Below, piece by piece: positions 1 through 6,578 of a stretch of 26,631 bases of DNA (its first letter is position 1; every line of letters begins with the position of its first letter). A program made the translations under genes and the position numbers. The stretch is from DASXMT01 sp035569695 (lineage in GTDB: Bacteria > Actinomycetota > Acidimicrobiia > Acidimicrobiales > RAAP-2): the NCBI GenBank assembly GCA_035569695.1, contig DATMMO010000053.1, positions 1-26,631 on the forward strand. The letters run 5' to 3'. The notes beneath the pieces were generated by a model. It searched no databases, was not told the DNA's origin, and saw only the letters and a program-made list of their open reading frames with translations.

Positions 1-800
1 ACCTGGATGCAGATGTGGTTGGCTCCCGCGGCGCGGTGCTCGTCCAGCCGCGCCTTGATGGCCTCCTCATCGCCCCAGACGACCAGGGCGTCGACCAGCC
101 GGTCGCTGCCGCCGCCAGTGAAGTCGTCGTCGCCGAAACCCATCCGTCGCATGTTGTTCACGTAGTTCGGCAGGGTCAGGTAGCCCTGCAGGTAGGTGCG
201 CCCGACCCAGCGCCCGACTTCGGGGTCGGTGGTGAGCACCACCGCCTGTTCTGGCAACACCAAGGCGTCGGGCCCGAGCACAGCCCGAGCCTGCGCGCTG
301 TGGTCGGGGGTCACGTTGTAGGGGTGCACGCCAGCGGCGCGCCCGGCGGCGGTCTCCAGCATCTTCGGGCCGAGCGCCGCCAGTACCCGACCGTTGCGAG
401 GAAGCGGCACCGGAGCGTTGTCCAGAGCGTCGAGAAAGTGGTTCATCGCCCCGACAGGCCCCTTATACCGTCCGGGCATTACTGCGTCGATGCGCGCCGC
501 GTGGCCGACGCCGATACCGAGTAGGAAGCGGTCGCCGTAGTCGGCCTGCAGTCGGGCGTGAGCTGCTGCGGTCATCTCCGGGCTGTGCATCCAGAGGTTC
601 AGCACGCCGGTGGCGACGGTGAGCGTGCGGGTCGAGTCGAGCAGATGCCCTACCGCCCCGAAGACGTCCCCGCCCATATCGGGAATCCACAGGCAGCTGT
701 AGCCCAGCTCTTCCAGCTCGGCTGCGGCGTCGGCGATCACGGCCGGGTCGGAGAAACGCAGCGCGCCCGACCAGATCCCCGTTCCTCGCAGAGCGTCCAT
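1..800 (-). CDS. LLM class F420-dependent oxidoreductase, 3' end cut by window edge
   Basis: Luciferase-like monooxygenase fold protein, probably using coenzyme F420 to oxidise or reduce an unknown small molecule in the cytoplasm. The minus frame stays open from an ATG at 800 to the window edge (266 residues visible). It carries family landmarks: an ELEELGYSCLWIPD segment near residues 28-41, TVATGVLNLW in the following strand, GDRFLLGIGVGH near residue 90, and a C-terminal AGANHICIQV segment that normally lies close to the end of such proteins, so only a few codons should be missing. The start lies one base after the stop of the upstream oxidoreductase, which implies translational coupling. 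It resembles the TIGR03620-like subgroup, but the substrate cannot be read from sequence. Confidence 0.88.
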   Translation of the reverse strand, partial: MDALRGTGIWSGALRFSDPAVIADAAAELEELGYSCLWIPDMGGDVFGAVGHLLDSTRTLTVATGVLNLWMHSPEMTAAAHARLQADYGDRFLLGIGVGHAARIDAVMPGRYKGPVGAMNHFLDALDNAPVPLPRNGRVLAALGPKMLETAAGRAAGVHPYNVTPDHSAQARAVLGPDALVLPEQAVVLTTDPEVGRWVGRTYLQGYLTLPNYVNNMRRMGFGDDDFTGGGSDRLVDALVVWGDEEAIKARLDEHRAAGANHICIQ

Positions 801-801
801 C

Positions 802-1818
802 TCAGATTCCTGCGCGTTCGAGAACGTCAGCGACCAAGGTGATCGATCGCAGCCGTGCCGGGCTGCTGGGTGCCTCGTGCACGGTGATGAGCTCGTCGGC
901 GCCGGTGCTACGTGCGAAGTCATCGAAGAAGTCGCGGACCACGCCGGGGGTGCCGATGGCGGCATAGGTGAGCATGTGGTCGACCGTGCTGGCGCCGCCT
1001 CCGGCCAGGAGTTGGTCGGCCTGCTCGTCGGTGGGTTCGCTGCCGGGGTCGTTGACGAGTTGGTGGCCGAAGAGGTTGATCGCTCGGAGCCGCCGTACGG
1101 ACCGCAGCTGCTCTGCCACCGCCTCGGGGCTATCGGCGGTGATCACACCGACGCCGGCGATGACGTAGGGCCGGTCCAGTTGCTCGGAGGGCTGGAATTC
1201 CTCCCGATAGGCGGCCAGCGCCGGATGTAGCGCGTCGGGCGCGAAGTGTGACGCGAACGCGTACGGAAGACCCAGCGCGGCCGCGAGCTTGGCGCCGAAC
1301 AGCGAGGACCCCAGGATGTACAGCGGGACGTTCGAGCCCTTGCCGGGCACCGCGTCCACACCGGCCACCTTGCTGTGCCCGGTCAGGTAGCCCTGCAGCT
1401 CGACGACGTCACGGGGAAATGCCTCTGACGAGGACGGGTCGCGGCGCAACGCGTACATGGTCTGCTGGTCCGAGCCGGGCGCCCGGCCCAGCCCGAGATC
1501 GATCCGACCCGGATACATTGCCTCGAGCGTGCCGAACTGTTCGGCAATGGTCAGCGGCGCATGGTTAGGCAGCATGACACCGCCCGCTCCCAGCCGGATC
1601 GTGTTGGTCTGCGCGCCGACGTGGGCGATCAGCACGCTCGTCGCTGACGAGGCGATCCGGGCCATGTTGTGGTGCTCGGCGTACCAGACCCGGTGGTAAC
1701 CCAGCTCCTCGGCACGTTGAGCCAGCGCCACACTGGCGGCGATGCTGTCGCGGGCGGTGAGGCCGCGCTCGATCGGTGCCAGGTCGAGAATCGATAACCG
1801 CGGCGATATCGCGGTCAC
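802..1818 (-). CDS. LLM class flavin-dependent oxidoreductase (MsnO8-like)
   Basis: A 338-residue luciferase-like monooxygenase, full length for the family. It shows the N-terminal LSILDLAPI strand, RAEELGYHRVWYAEHHN (residues about 35-51), IRLGAGGVMLPNHAPLTIAEQF (about 73-94) and YPGRIDLGLGRAPGSDQ (about 101-117), a pattern typical of the MsnO8/alkanal-monooxygenase-like branch. It would act in the cytoplasm with FMN or F420; substrate unknown. The GTG start at 1818 has no obvious Shine-Dalgarno sequence and overlaps the stop of a 39-codon ORF as GTGA, so its translation is probably coupled to that ORF. It is followed by a second LLM gene after one base, forming a three-cistron unit. Confidence 0.9.
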   Translation of the reverse strand: MTAISPRLSILDLAPIERGLTARDSIAASVALAQRAEELGYHRVWYAEHHNMARIASSATSVLIAHVGAQTNTIRLGAGGVMLPNHAPLTIAEQFGTLEAMYPGRIDLGLGRAPGSDQQTMYALRRDPSSSEAFPRDVVELQGYLTGHSKVAGVDAVPGKGSNVPLYILGSSLFGAKLAAALGLPYAFASHFAPDALHPALAAYREEFQPSEQLDRPYVIAGVGVITADSPEAVAEQLRSVRRLRAINLFGHQLVNDPGSEPTDEQADQLLAGGGASTVDHMLTYAAIGTPGVVRDFFDDFARSTGADELITVHEAPSSPARLRSITLVADVLERAGI

Positions 1819-1934
1819 CGGTACCGAACCACATCGGCCTCGATCCGGGTCGACGGTAGCTGCGGTTTGTGCCGCGTCATCACCTGACCATCGCCAATCA
1901 CGAACCTGTCATAGGTACCTGCGTTGGATGACAT
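1815..1934 (-). CDS. 39-residue leader-like small ORF upstream of the LLM operon
   Basis: An ATG at 1934, preceded by a good Shine-Dalgarno (GAGGCG at a short spacing), opens a 39-codon frame whose TGA overlaps the GTG of the LLM gene. The peptide starts MSSNAGTYDRF and has no domain I recognise. Its ribosome-binding site and first codons (1919-1948) are nearly identical to those of the efflux pump gene at 3521-3550. It could be a real small protein, a translational-coupling leader that delivers ribosomes to the LLM start, or the 5' stub of a lost gene fused by recombination. The correct frame, Shine-Dalgarno and stop-start overlap are what support it; protein function is unknown. Confidence 0.45.
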   Translation of the reverse strand: MSSNAGTYDRFVIGDGQVMTRHKPQLPSTRIEADVVRYR

Positions 1935-1948
1935 ATCGCCTCACTTTG
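1919..1948 (-). repeat. Duplicated translation-initiation segment, copy B
   Basis: On the + strand these 30 bases match 3521-3550 at 27 of 30 positions. On the coding (minus) strand both contain the Shine-Dalgarno, the ATG and the first codons of their genes (small ORF here, efflux pump in copy A). The spacing is identical, with no indels. Confidence 0.75.
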
Positions 1949-1983
1949 CTAGATCGGGTACGGAACAAGGGTTGAATCGGGTG

Positions 1984-1997
1984 TGCACCACGGTGCA
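1984..1997. promoter_or_regulatory. 14-bp palindrome upstream of the LLM operon
   Basis: TGCACC-AC-GGTGCA is a perfect inverted repeat with 6-bp arms and a 2-bp centre. It lies 50 bp upstream of the small ORF that opens the LLM operon and 43 bp beyond the stop of the efflux gene. Size and position suit a dimeric repressor site; no -10/-35 pair is convincing nearby and no protein is assigned. Confidence 0.4.
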
Positions 1998-2039
1998 GAT
2001 CGTGTCGTTGATGCTGCCGGGACGCTTTGTGGGGCGGTC

Positions 2040-3536
2040 TCAGATCAGGTCCAGTTGCAGTTCGGCTGTTGCGGGGTTGTGGCTGGCGCGAAGCGACAGC
2101 AGGCACATGATCGCGCCGGCGCCGAACAGGGCCGCGGCGACGATGAAGGCGATGGTGTAGCCCTGGGCGGCGGCGGCGGCCTGGGTGGTCGGCCCGTGGT
2201 GGTGGTTGCTGAGATAGTTGGCGGTCACTGACGCGGCGATGGTGTTGAGTACGGCGACGCCGATGGTGCCGCCGACCTGTTGGGTGGCGTTGACCAGGGC
2301 GCTGGCCACGCCGGCGTCGTGGTGGGTGACTCCGAGCAGCGCGGTGTTGCTGAGCACGACGAACGCGCCACCGAATCCGAGGCCCCACAGGATCATGGCC
2401 GGCAGGATCAGGGCCGGGTAGGAGCTGTGTGCCTGGATCTGGGTGTAGATCACCAGTCCGATCGTTGCCAGAGCGAACGCGCCAGCGGTCAGGTAGCGGG
2501 CTCCGACCCGGGCCATCAGCCGGGTCGAGATGGTCACCCCCACCACAACGGAGGCCGAGAGGGGGAGGAAGGCCAATCCGGTCTTTATCGCGGAGTAGCC
2601 GAGGTTCTGCTCGAAGTAGTAGGTGAGGAACAGCCAGGTGGCGACCGTGGACGCGCCGAGCAGCATGACAGCCAGGAACGACGCACCCCGGTTGCGGTCC
2701 AACACCACCCGAAGCGGCAGCAGGGGGTTGGCGACCTTGCTCTCTATGAGCGTGAAGATCACGAGCAGCACAGCCCCGACCAGCAGGAACGTCAGCGTGA
2801 CTGACGACCCCCACCCGTCGGTTGCGGCGCGGGTAAAGCCGTACACGACAGCGAGCAGCCCGGCCGTGACGGTGACCGCCCCCGGGATGTCATAGCCGGA
2901 ACGACGCTCGGCGCGGCTCTCGGTCACCTCCCGGGCGGCCGCAAGCGCGGCCACGATGGCGATCGGTGCGGTGATCAGCAGGTTCCACCGCCACGAGACG
3001 TACTGGGTGAGAAGACCACCGAGGATCAGCCCGACCGCCGCCCCGGCACCCGAGACCGCTCCGTAGACGCCGAACGCCTTATGCCGTTCCCGCTCCTCGG
3101 TGAAGGTCACGGTGATCAGCGACAGGGCCGCCGGCGCCATCATCGCCGCCATCGCGCCTTGCAGGGCCCGGGCCGCGAACAGCATCGCCTGGTCTTGAGC
3201 CAGGCCACCGAGGGCTGACGCAATACCGAAACCGACCAGGCTCCAGATCAGGACCCGCTTGCGGCCCAGGTAGTCGGCGATCCGACCGCCGAGCAGCAAC
3301 AGGCCGCCGAAGGCCAGGGTGTAGGCCGTCAGTGCCCACTGCCGGTTGGCGACCGAGATGTGCAGCGCCTGCTGCGCGGGCGGCAACGCGATGGTGGCGA
3401 CCGAGACATCCAGTGCGATCATCAGCTGGGCCGTCGCGATCACGGCCAACGCCTTGAACCGGCGTGGATCGGGCTCTCCAGCCACAAGGGTGAAACTGCT
3501 GTCAGTGCCCCCATCGATGTCTGCGCTGGATGTCAT
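2040..3536 (-). CDS. DHA2-family MFS drug:H+ antiporter (EmrB/QacA type, 14 TM)
   Basis: A 498-residue inner-membrane efflux pump that would expel hydrophobic compounds in exchange for protons. Visible landmarks are the TM1 motif LDVSVATIALP (residues 42-52), the motif A loop GGRIADYLGRKR (83-94), and the antiporter motif C region GAVSGAGAAVGLILGG (159-174), followed by alternating hydrophobic segments consistent with 14 helices. The length is normal for DHA2. The ATG at 3536 has a GAGGCG Shine-Dalgarno. It is transcribed divergently from a TetR gene, and its promoter (TTGACA-N18-TATAGT) contains one of two direct-repeat operator candidates, so it is very likely the target of that repressor. 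The substrate cannot be predicted; the flanking oxidoreductases hint at a xenobiotic or secondary metabolite. Confidence 0.93.
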   Translation of the reverse strand: MTSSADIDGGTDSSFTLVAGEPDPRRFKALAVIATAQLMIALDVSVATIALPPAQQALHISVANRQWALTAYTLAFGGLLLLGGRIADYLGRKRVLIWSLVGFGIASALGGLAQDQAMLFAARALQGAMAAMMAPAALSLITVTFTEERERHKAFGVYGAVSGAGAAVGLILGGLLTQYVSWRWNLLITAPIAIVAALAAAREVTESRAERRSGYDIPGAVTVTAGLLAVVYGFTRAATDGWGSSVTLTFLLVGAVLLVIFTLIESKVANPLLPLRVVLDRNRGASFLAVMLLGASTVATWLFLTYYFEQNLGYSAIKTGLAFLPLSASVVVGVTISTRLMARVGARYLTAGAFALATIGLVIYTQIQAHSSYPALILPAMILWGLGFGGAFVVLSNTALLGVTHHDAGVASALVNATQQVGGTIGVAVLNTIAASVTANYLSNHHHGPTTQAAAAAQGYTIAFIVAAALFGAGAIMCLLSLRASHNPATAELQLDLI

Positions 3537-3550
3537 ATCGCCTCGCTTTG
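3521..3550 (-). repeat. Duplicated translation-initiation segment, copy A
   Basis: This is the partner of 1919-1948 (27/30 identity) and covers the Shine-Dalgarno, ATG and first codons of the DHA2 efflux gene. Similarity fades outside the segment, so the copied unit looks like an initiation region rather than a whole gene. Confidence 0.75.
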
Positions 3551-3575
3551 TCAGTCAGGCCGAATCAGGTACAAT
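3548..3575 (+). promoter_or_regulatory. Promoter of the tetR gene
   Basis: TTGTCA (3548-3553), a 16-bp spacer and TACAAT (3570-3575) on the plus strand put a start near 3582, inside operator copy 1 (3576-3594). This arrangement suits autoregulation of the repressor. Confidence 0.55.
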
Positions 3576-3625
3576 CGGGGCGTGCGCTCCGGTTCTTGCC
3601 ACTATACGGGGCGTGCGTTCCGGTT
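3576..3625. promoter_or_regulatory. Two direct-repeat operator candidates between tetR and the efflux gene
   Basis: CGGGGCGTGCGYTCCGGTT occurs at 3576-3594 and 3607-3625 with one C/T difference, 31 bp start to start, about three helical turns. Copy 2 fills the spacer of the efflux promoter; copy 1 covers the predicted start sites of both genes. They are the obvious binding sites for the adjacent TetR protein. Confidence 0.65.
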
Positions 3626-3630
3626 GTCAA
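3601..3630 (-). promoter_or_regulatory. Promoter of the efflux pump gene
   Basis: On the minus strand there is a perfect TTGACA (3625-3630), an 18-bp spacer and TATAGT (3601-3606). The start point would fall near 3594. The spacer is filled by operator copy 2 (3607-3625), so a bound repressor would block RNA polymerase directly. Confidence 0.7.
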
Positions 3631-3660
3631 CGTGCAGGTCGTGAAATAGGGAGGTACGCG

Positions 3661-4224
3661 ATGAGGGCCGACGCCCGCCGCAATCGACAGCTCGTCCTCG
3701 CCGCCGCCGACGAAGCCTTCGCCGCAGAAGGCATCGGGGTTCCCATCGACGACATCGCCCGGCGGGCCGGTGTCGGAGCCGGGACCCTCTATCGCCACTT
3801 CCCCACCAAGGAGTCGCTGTTCGAGGCGGTGCTGTTGGACCATGTGGCCCGACTGGTCGCCGAAGCCCGGAACGAGCCTGAAGGCGACGAACCGGCCGAG
3901 GCCCTCTTTGCTTTCATGAGCCGGCTATCGTCCGCAGGGGCGGCAAGGCGGGACCTGATCGACGCCCTGGCTGGAGCCGGGATCAACGTGAAAGAGCCGC
4001 CACCCGGTCTGAAGGCTGACATCGAGGCCGTCGTTCAGGTCTTGCTCAAGGGAGCGCAAAAGGCTGGTCAAGTACGCAACGACGTCACCGCAGCCGAGAT
4101 CGTCGCGTTGACCATGGCTACATGCGCCTTCGCCGCCCAGACAGAATCCGACTGTTCACAGACCCGCATGCTGCACATCGTCTGCGAAGGGCTCCGGCCT
4201 CGGCCGAGCGAGCCCGAAAGCTAA
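3661..4224 (+). CDS. TetR family transcriptional repressor of the efflux pump
   Basis: A 187-residue one-component regulator. The N-terminal TetR DNA-binding domain is clear: ADARRNRQLVLAAADEAFAAEG followed by the helix-turn-helix around residues 29-48 and the family signature GTLYRHFPTKESLFEAV (41-57). The C-terminal ligand domain is divergent, as usual. I choose the ATG at 3661 because GGGAGG lies just upstream and the protein then begins at the normal distance from the HTH; the longer upstream extension of the frame would run antisense through the pump gene. Divergent orientation and the two repeats in the shared promoter argue that it represses both itself and the pump, being released by a pump substrate. 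Confidence 0.92.
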   Translation: MRADARRNRQLVLAAADEAFAAEGIGVPIDDIARRAGVGAGTLYRHFPTKESLFEAVLLDHVARLVAEARNEPEGDEPAEALFAFMSRLSSAGAARRDLIDALAGAGINVKEPPPGLKADIEAVVQVLLKGAQKAGQVRNDVTAAEIVALTMATCAFAAQTESDCSQTRMLHIVCEGLRPRPSEPES

Positions 4225-4341
4225 TGTGGCCTGGCCAACTCGACCGACCAGACGCTGCAGCAAACGCATCACAAGTCAGCCACGCCCGCCAACGCGTGCT
4301 AAACCTCAGGCTGACAATCGCGGCCCCGGCTCGAGCTCTTC

Positions 4342-4368
4342 GACGCATGCTCAAAGAGATCATGCGTC
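4342..4368. repeat. Inverted repeat, 8-bp arms
   Basis: GACGCATG and CATGCGTC are perfect complements separated by 11 bases, in the 287-bp gap between the tetR stop and the next oxidoreductase. There is no T-run after it, so it looks more like a protein-binding site than an intrinsic terminator. Apart from this repeat I see nothing in 4225-4511. Confidence 0.45.
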
Positions 4369-4511
4369 CCACCTCGTGTGCCCCATCGGCAAACGCCGTT
4401 TCCAGGCGGCTCTGGCGCTTCAAGCGCTCCGACCAATGTCTAAGTCCAGTGGCGCAGCTCCGAACCGCTCTCCCAACAACCACCTGATCCTCAGAGAGGA
4501 ATGTCGCACTC

Positions 4512-5423
4512 GTGAAGCTAGGACTGGGCCTGCCCCACTACGGCGCCGACGCCACACCGGACAAGATCGTCGAATTTGCCCAGCGGGCCGAATCAGTGGG
4601 ATACGAATCCCTGTGGGCCCTTGAGCGCCTGCTCCGTCCCGTCAATCCCCAAAACCCCGCCGCGGGAGTGAAATCCGGTCTTTCGTCGAGCTACGCGCGC
4701 GTCTTCGACCCGATCGACACCCTGATTAACGTCGCGGCCCATACGCGCACCATCCGCCTGGGCACCAGCGTCATCGACGCACTGTTCCACGTGCCCGTCA
4801 TCCTCGCCCGCCGGCTCACCACGCTCGATCATTTCAGCGGCGGACGACTCATTGCCGGCTTGGGGCAAGGCTGGTCCGCTGACGAGTTCGAAGCCGCCAA
4901 CGTGTCGATGCGCCGCCGAGGAAACGGTTTCGCTGAGTTCATCGAAGCTTTGCGTGCCGCCTGGGGCGATGATCCGGTGAGCTTCCAGGGACGCTTCTAC
5001 CGCATACCGGCCTCTGAGATCGGCCCGAAGCCCTTGCAGCCGGGAGGGTTCCAGATCCTGGTGGGAACTGGGCCCGACTCCGATACCGCCGCGGCGCGAG
5101 CCGGCCGGATGGGGCTTGGCCTGCATCCCATCATGAGAGATTGGGAGTCCCTCGAACACCAGCTCACGGTCTTCCGGGCAGCGGCTCCAGCCGACCGCCA
5201 GCCCGGACCCGTCGTTGTCCGGGTAAACAGTCCTGTCACCGAAAACCCCCTCGACGACGCCGACCGCGGGCCGTTGTCCGGATCTGTGGATCAAGTCAAA
5301 GACGACCTGCGGCGCGTGGCTGAACTCGGGGTCGACCACGTCATGTGGGATCTCACCGCGAGCGGGGTGCCCTACCAAACCCAGCTTGACCTACTGGAAC
5401 CGCTCATTGCCACCAGGCACTAA
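4512..5423 (+). CDS. LLM class F420-dependent oxidoreductase (TIGR03619-like)
   Basis: A 303-residue luciferase-like oxidoreductase, full length. The order of segments is typical: MKLGLGLPHYGADATPDKIV at the N-terminus, RAESVGYESLWALERLL (residues about 25-41), a TIRLGTSVIDALFHVPVILARR strand-helix (about 80-101), and FSGGRLIAGLGQGWSADEF near 110-130, which forms part of the cofactor pocket. The C-terminal VAELGVDHVMWDLTASG segment closes the barrel. The start is GTG at 4512 with AGAGAGGA about 11 bases upstream; the ATG at 4501 terminates after four codons and is ruled out. It stands alone downstream of tetR with a 287-bp gap. Substrate unknown; cofactor F420 is inferred from family. Confidence 0.9.
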   Translation: MKLGLGLPHYGADATPDKIVEFAQRAESVGYESLWALERLLRPVNPQNPAAGVKSGLSSSYARVFDPIDTLINVAAHTRTIRLGTSVIDALFHVPVILARRLTTLDHFSGGRLIAGLGQGWSADEFEAANVSMRRRGNGFAEFIEALRAAWGDDPVSFQGRFYRIPASEIGPKPLQPGGFQILVGTGPDSDTAAARAGRMGLGLHPIMRDWESLEHQLTVFRAAAPADRQPGPVVVRVNSPVTENPLDDADRGPLSGSVDQVKDDLRRVAELGVDHVMWDLTASGVPYQTQLDLLEPLIATRH

Positions 5424-5555
5424 TACCGTGCCGCCGGCGAACCTGCGGCATCTGGTCGATGAGGAGACCCGCCATCAAGTCGACGGCCCGGCCTCGACGC
5501 CAGCATCGGCTCAGGCTTAGCAAACGCGGAATCACGCGCATGACCATGTTGGCGT

Positions 5556-5705
5556 CTAGTCATCGACGCCGTGTTGACGACGACGCATCACGACGCCGAG
5601 CCCCTTCAGCAGCTTCAGCACCGCGCCCTTTCGTAGGCCATAGCGGGTGATGAGTTGGGCGGTTGGAATACCGCTCCGGTAGTCGTGCACGAGCTGCTGG
5701 AGCAC
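5556..5705 (-). pseudogene. Recombinase/resolvase HTH remnant
   Basis: The minus strand encodes about 49 residues beginning VLQQLVHDYRSGIPT and continuing through ITRYGLRKGAVLKLL, the kind of helix-turn-helix found near the C-terminus of serine recombinases and resolvase-like proteins. A stop (TAG) lies just upstream in frame, so no N-terminal catalytic domain is attached, and no start with a ribosome-binding site is visible. I interpret it as the leftover tail of a mobile-element recombinase. The rest of 5424-5848 contains no gene that I can support. Confidence 0.5.
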
Positions 5706-5848
5706 GCTTGCCTAATCGAGAGCGAGGATGGTACGGACGACTACCAGGCCGGTTGGAGCTAACGCGAGTATCGGGCCCCCGCCACTAAAGAAATAAGCAG
5801 ATCAGGGCCGGTGCTATCAGCGTCGGCCCGATTGCTGTCTGGAGTCGT

Positions 5849-6329
5849 TTGACAGCGATTCGACAGCATTGCGAAGGGTCCCTGGACCGGATTTACTTTT
5901 TGGCTGACGAGGCGGGAAATTTCGACTTCAGACGGCGGCCGGGTGCCTCGGCATTTTTCCTCATCGGTACCGTCTCGATGACCGATATCGGACTGGGCCA
6001 AGACCTAGTCGACCTTCGACGGGAATTGACGTGGCAAGGCGTTGGATTCGAGTCGTGTTTTCACGCTACGGAAGACGCCCCAGGTGGTTCGAGACGAGGT
6101 GTTTCGGCTACTGGCAGCCGGCGACTTTCGAACCGACTTTACGATTGTTGAGAAGTGCAAGGTGCAGCCCCACCTTCAGTACCCGGAGGGCCTGTACAAG
6201 CTCGCGTGGTTCATCCTTGCCTTCAGATCGCCGATTACTGCACGTGGGCAGCCCAGCGAAAGTGGGAGTTAGGCGACGTGAGGTCCTACGGATTGATAGA
6301 GGACAAGATCGCCACCGAGTACGACATCT
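5849..6329 (+). pseudogene. DUF3800 protein gene, frameshifted and internally deleted
   Basis: Three pieces of one protein can be recognised. Piece 1 (frame 2, to about 6078) has YFLADEAGNFDF, the DE(S/A)G-type motif that opens DUF3800 domains, and FESCFHATEDAP. A one-base shift leads to piece 2 (frame 3, to about 6217), with QVVRDEVFRLLAAGDF and YPEGLYKLAWFI. The reading then returns to frame 2 with LQIADYCTWAAQRKWELGD and GLIEDKIATEYDI, the typical C-terminal signature. The part between pieces 2 and 3 is missing, so this is decay rather than a sequencing slip alone. DUF3800 proteins have an RNase H-like fold and often occur in mobile or defence regions. The 3' end abuts another broken gene at about 6330. 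Confidence 0.75.
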
Positions 6330-6515
6330 CACAGCATCTAGAGCTGCCAGCGCGCTTGGCCACAGGGAGATTCCGGCACCGACTTCCCCCATTTCTCTGT
6401 GCTGTTCCAGCACCACGACGTCGCAGCCCACTCGTTCAAGGGCGGAAGCAAGGGTCAGACCGCCGATTCCGGCCCCAACCACGGCGATGGGAAGCCCGCT
6501 CACTAAATCAGTCAA
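6330..6515 (-). pseudogene. 5' fragment of an FAD-dependent monooxygenase
   Basis: The frame from a TTG at 6515, preceded by a strong GGAGG, encodes about 62 residues with the Rossmann motif VVGAGIGGLTLASALERVG and the acidic residue that binds the FAD ribose (VVVLEQ), then GEVGAGISLWPSALAALDA, diagnostic of PHBH-type aromatic monooxygenases. Homology stops abruptly at about 6330, where the frame runs antisense into the DUF3800 relic. The remaining ~320 residues of a normal enzyme are absent. A deletion or recombination therefore joined two unrelated genes tail to tail. The intact ribosome-binding site suggests the loss is fairly recent. Confidence 0.75.
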
Positions 6516-6578
6516 GCCACCTCCGGCCGGTCCTGCAAGGACTCGTCGCGGATCCTATTCTCCCAAGCGGAGTGAGCG

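Noticed and set aside
1909..2814. 301-codon minus-strand frame
   Set aside because: Out-of-frame shadow of the efflux pump; Arg/Pro/His-rich with no motifs, while the pump frame carries DHA2 signatures.
3346..3660. Extended N-terminus of the tetR frame
   Set aside because: It would run antisense through the pump gene and its promoter; ATG 3661 has a proper ribosome-binding site and the normal TetR start.
4593..5378. 261-codon minus-strand frame opposite the solo LLM gene
   Set aside because: Antisense to a well-supported LLM gene; no family motif or ribosome-binding site.
5429..5450. Hairpin TGCCGC/GCGGCA after the LLM stop
   Set aside because: Six-base arms without a T-run; too weak to call a terminator.
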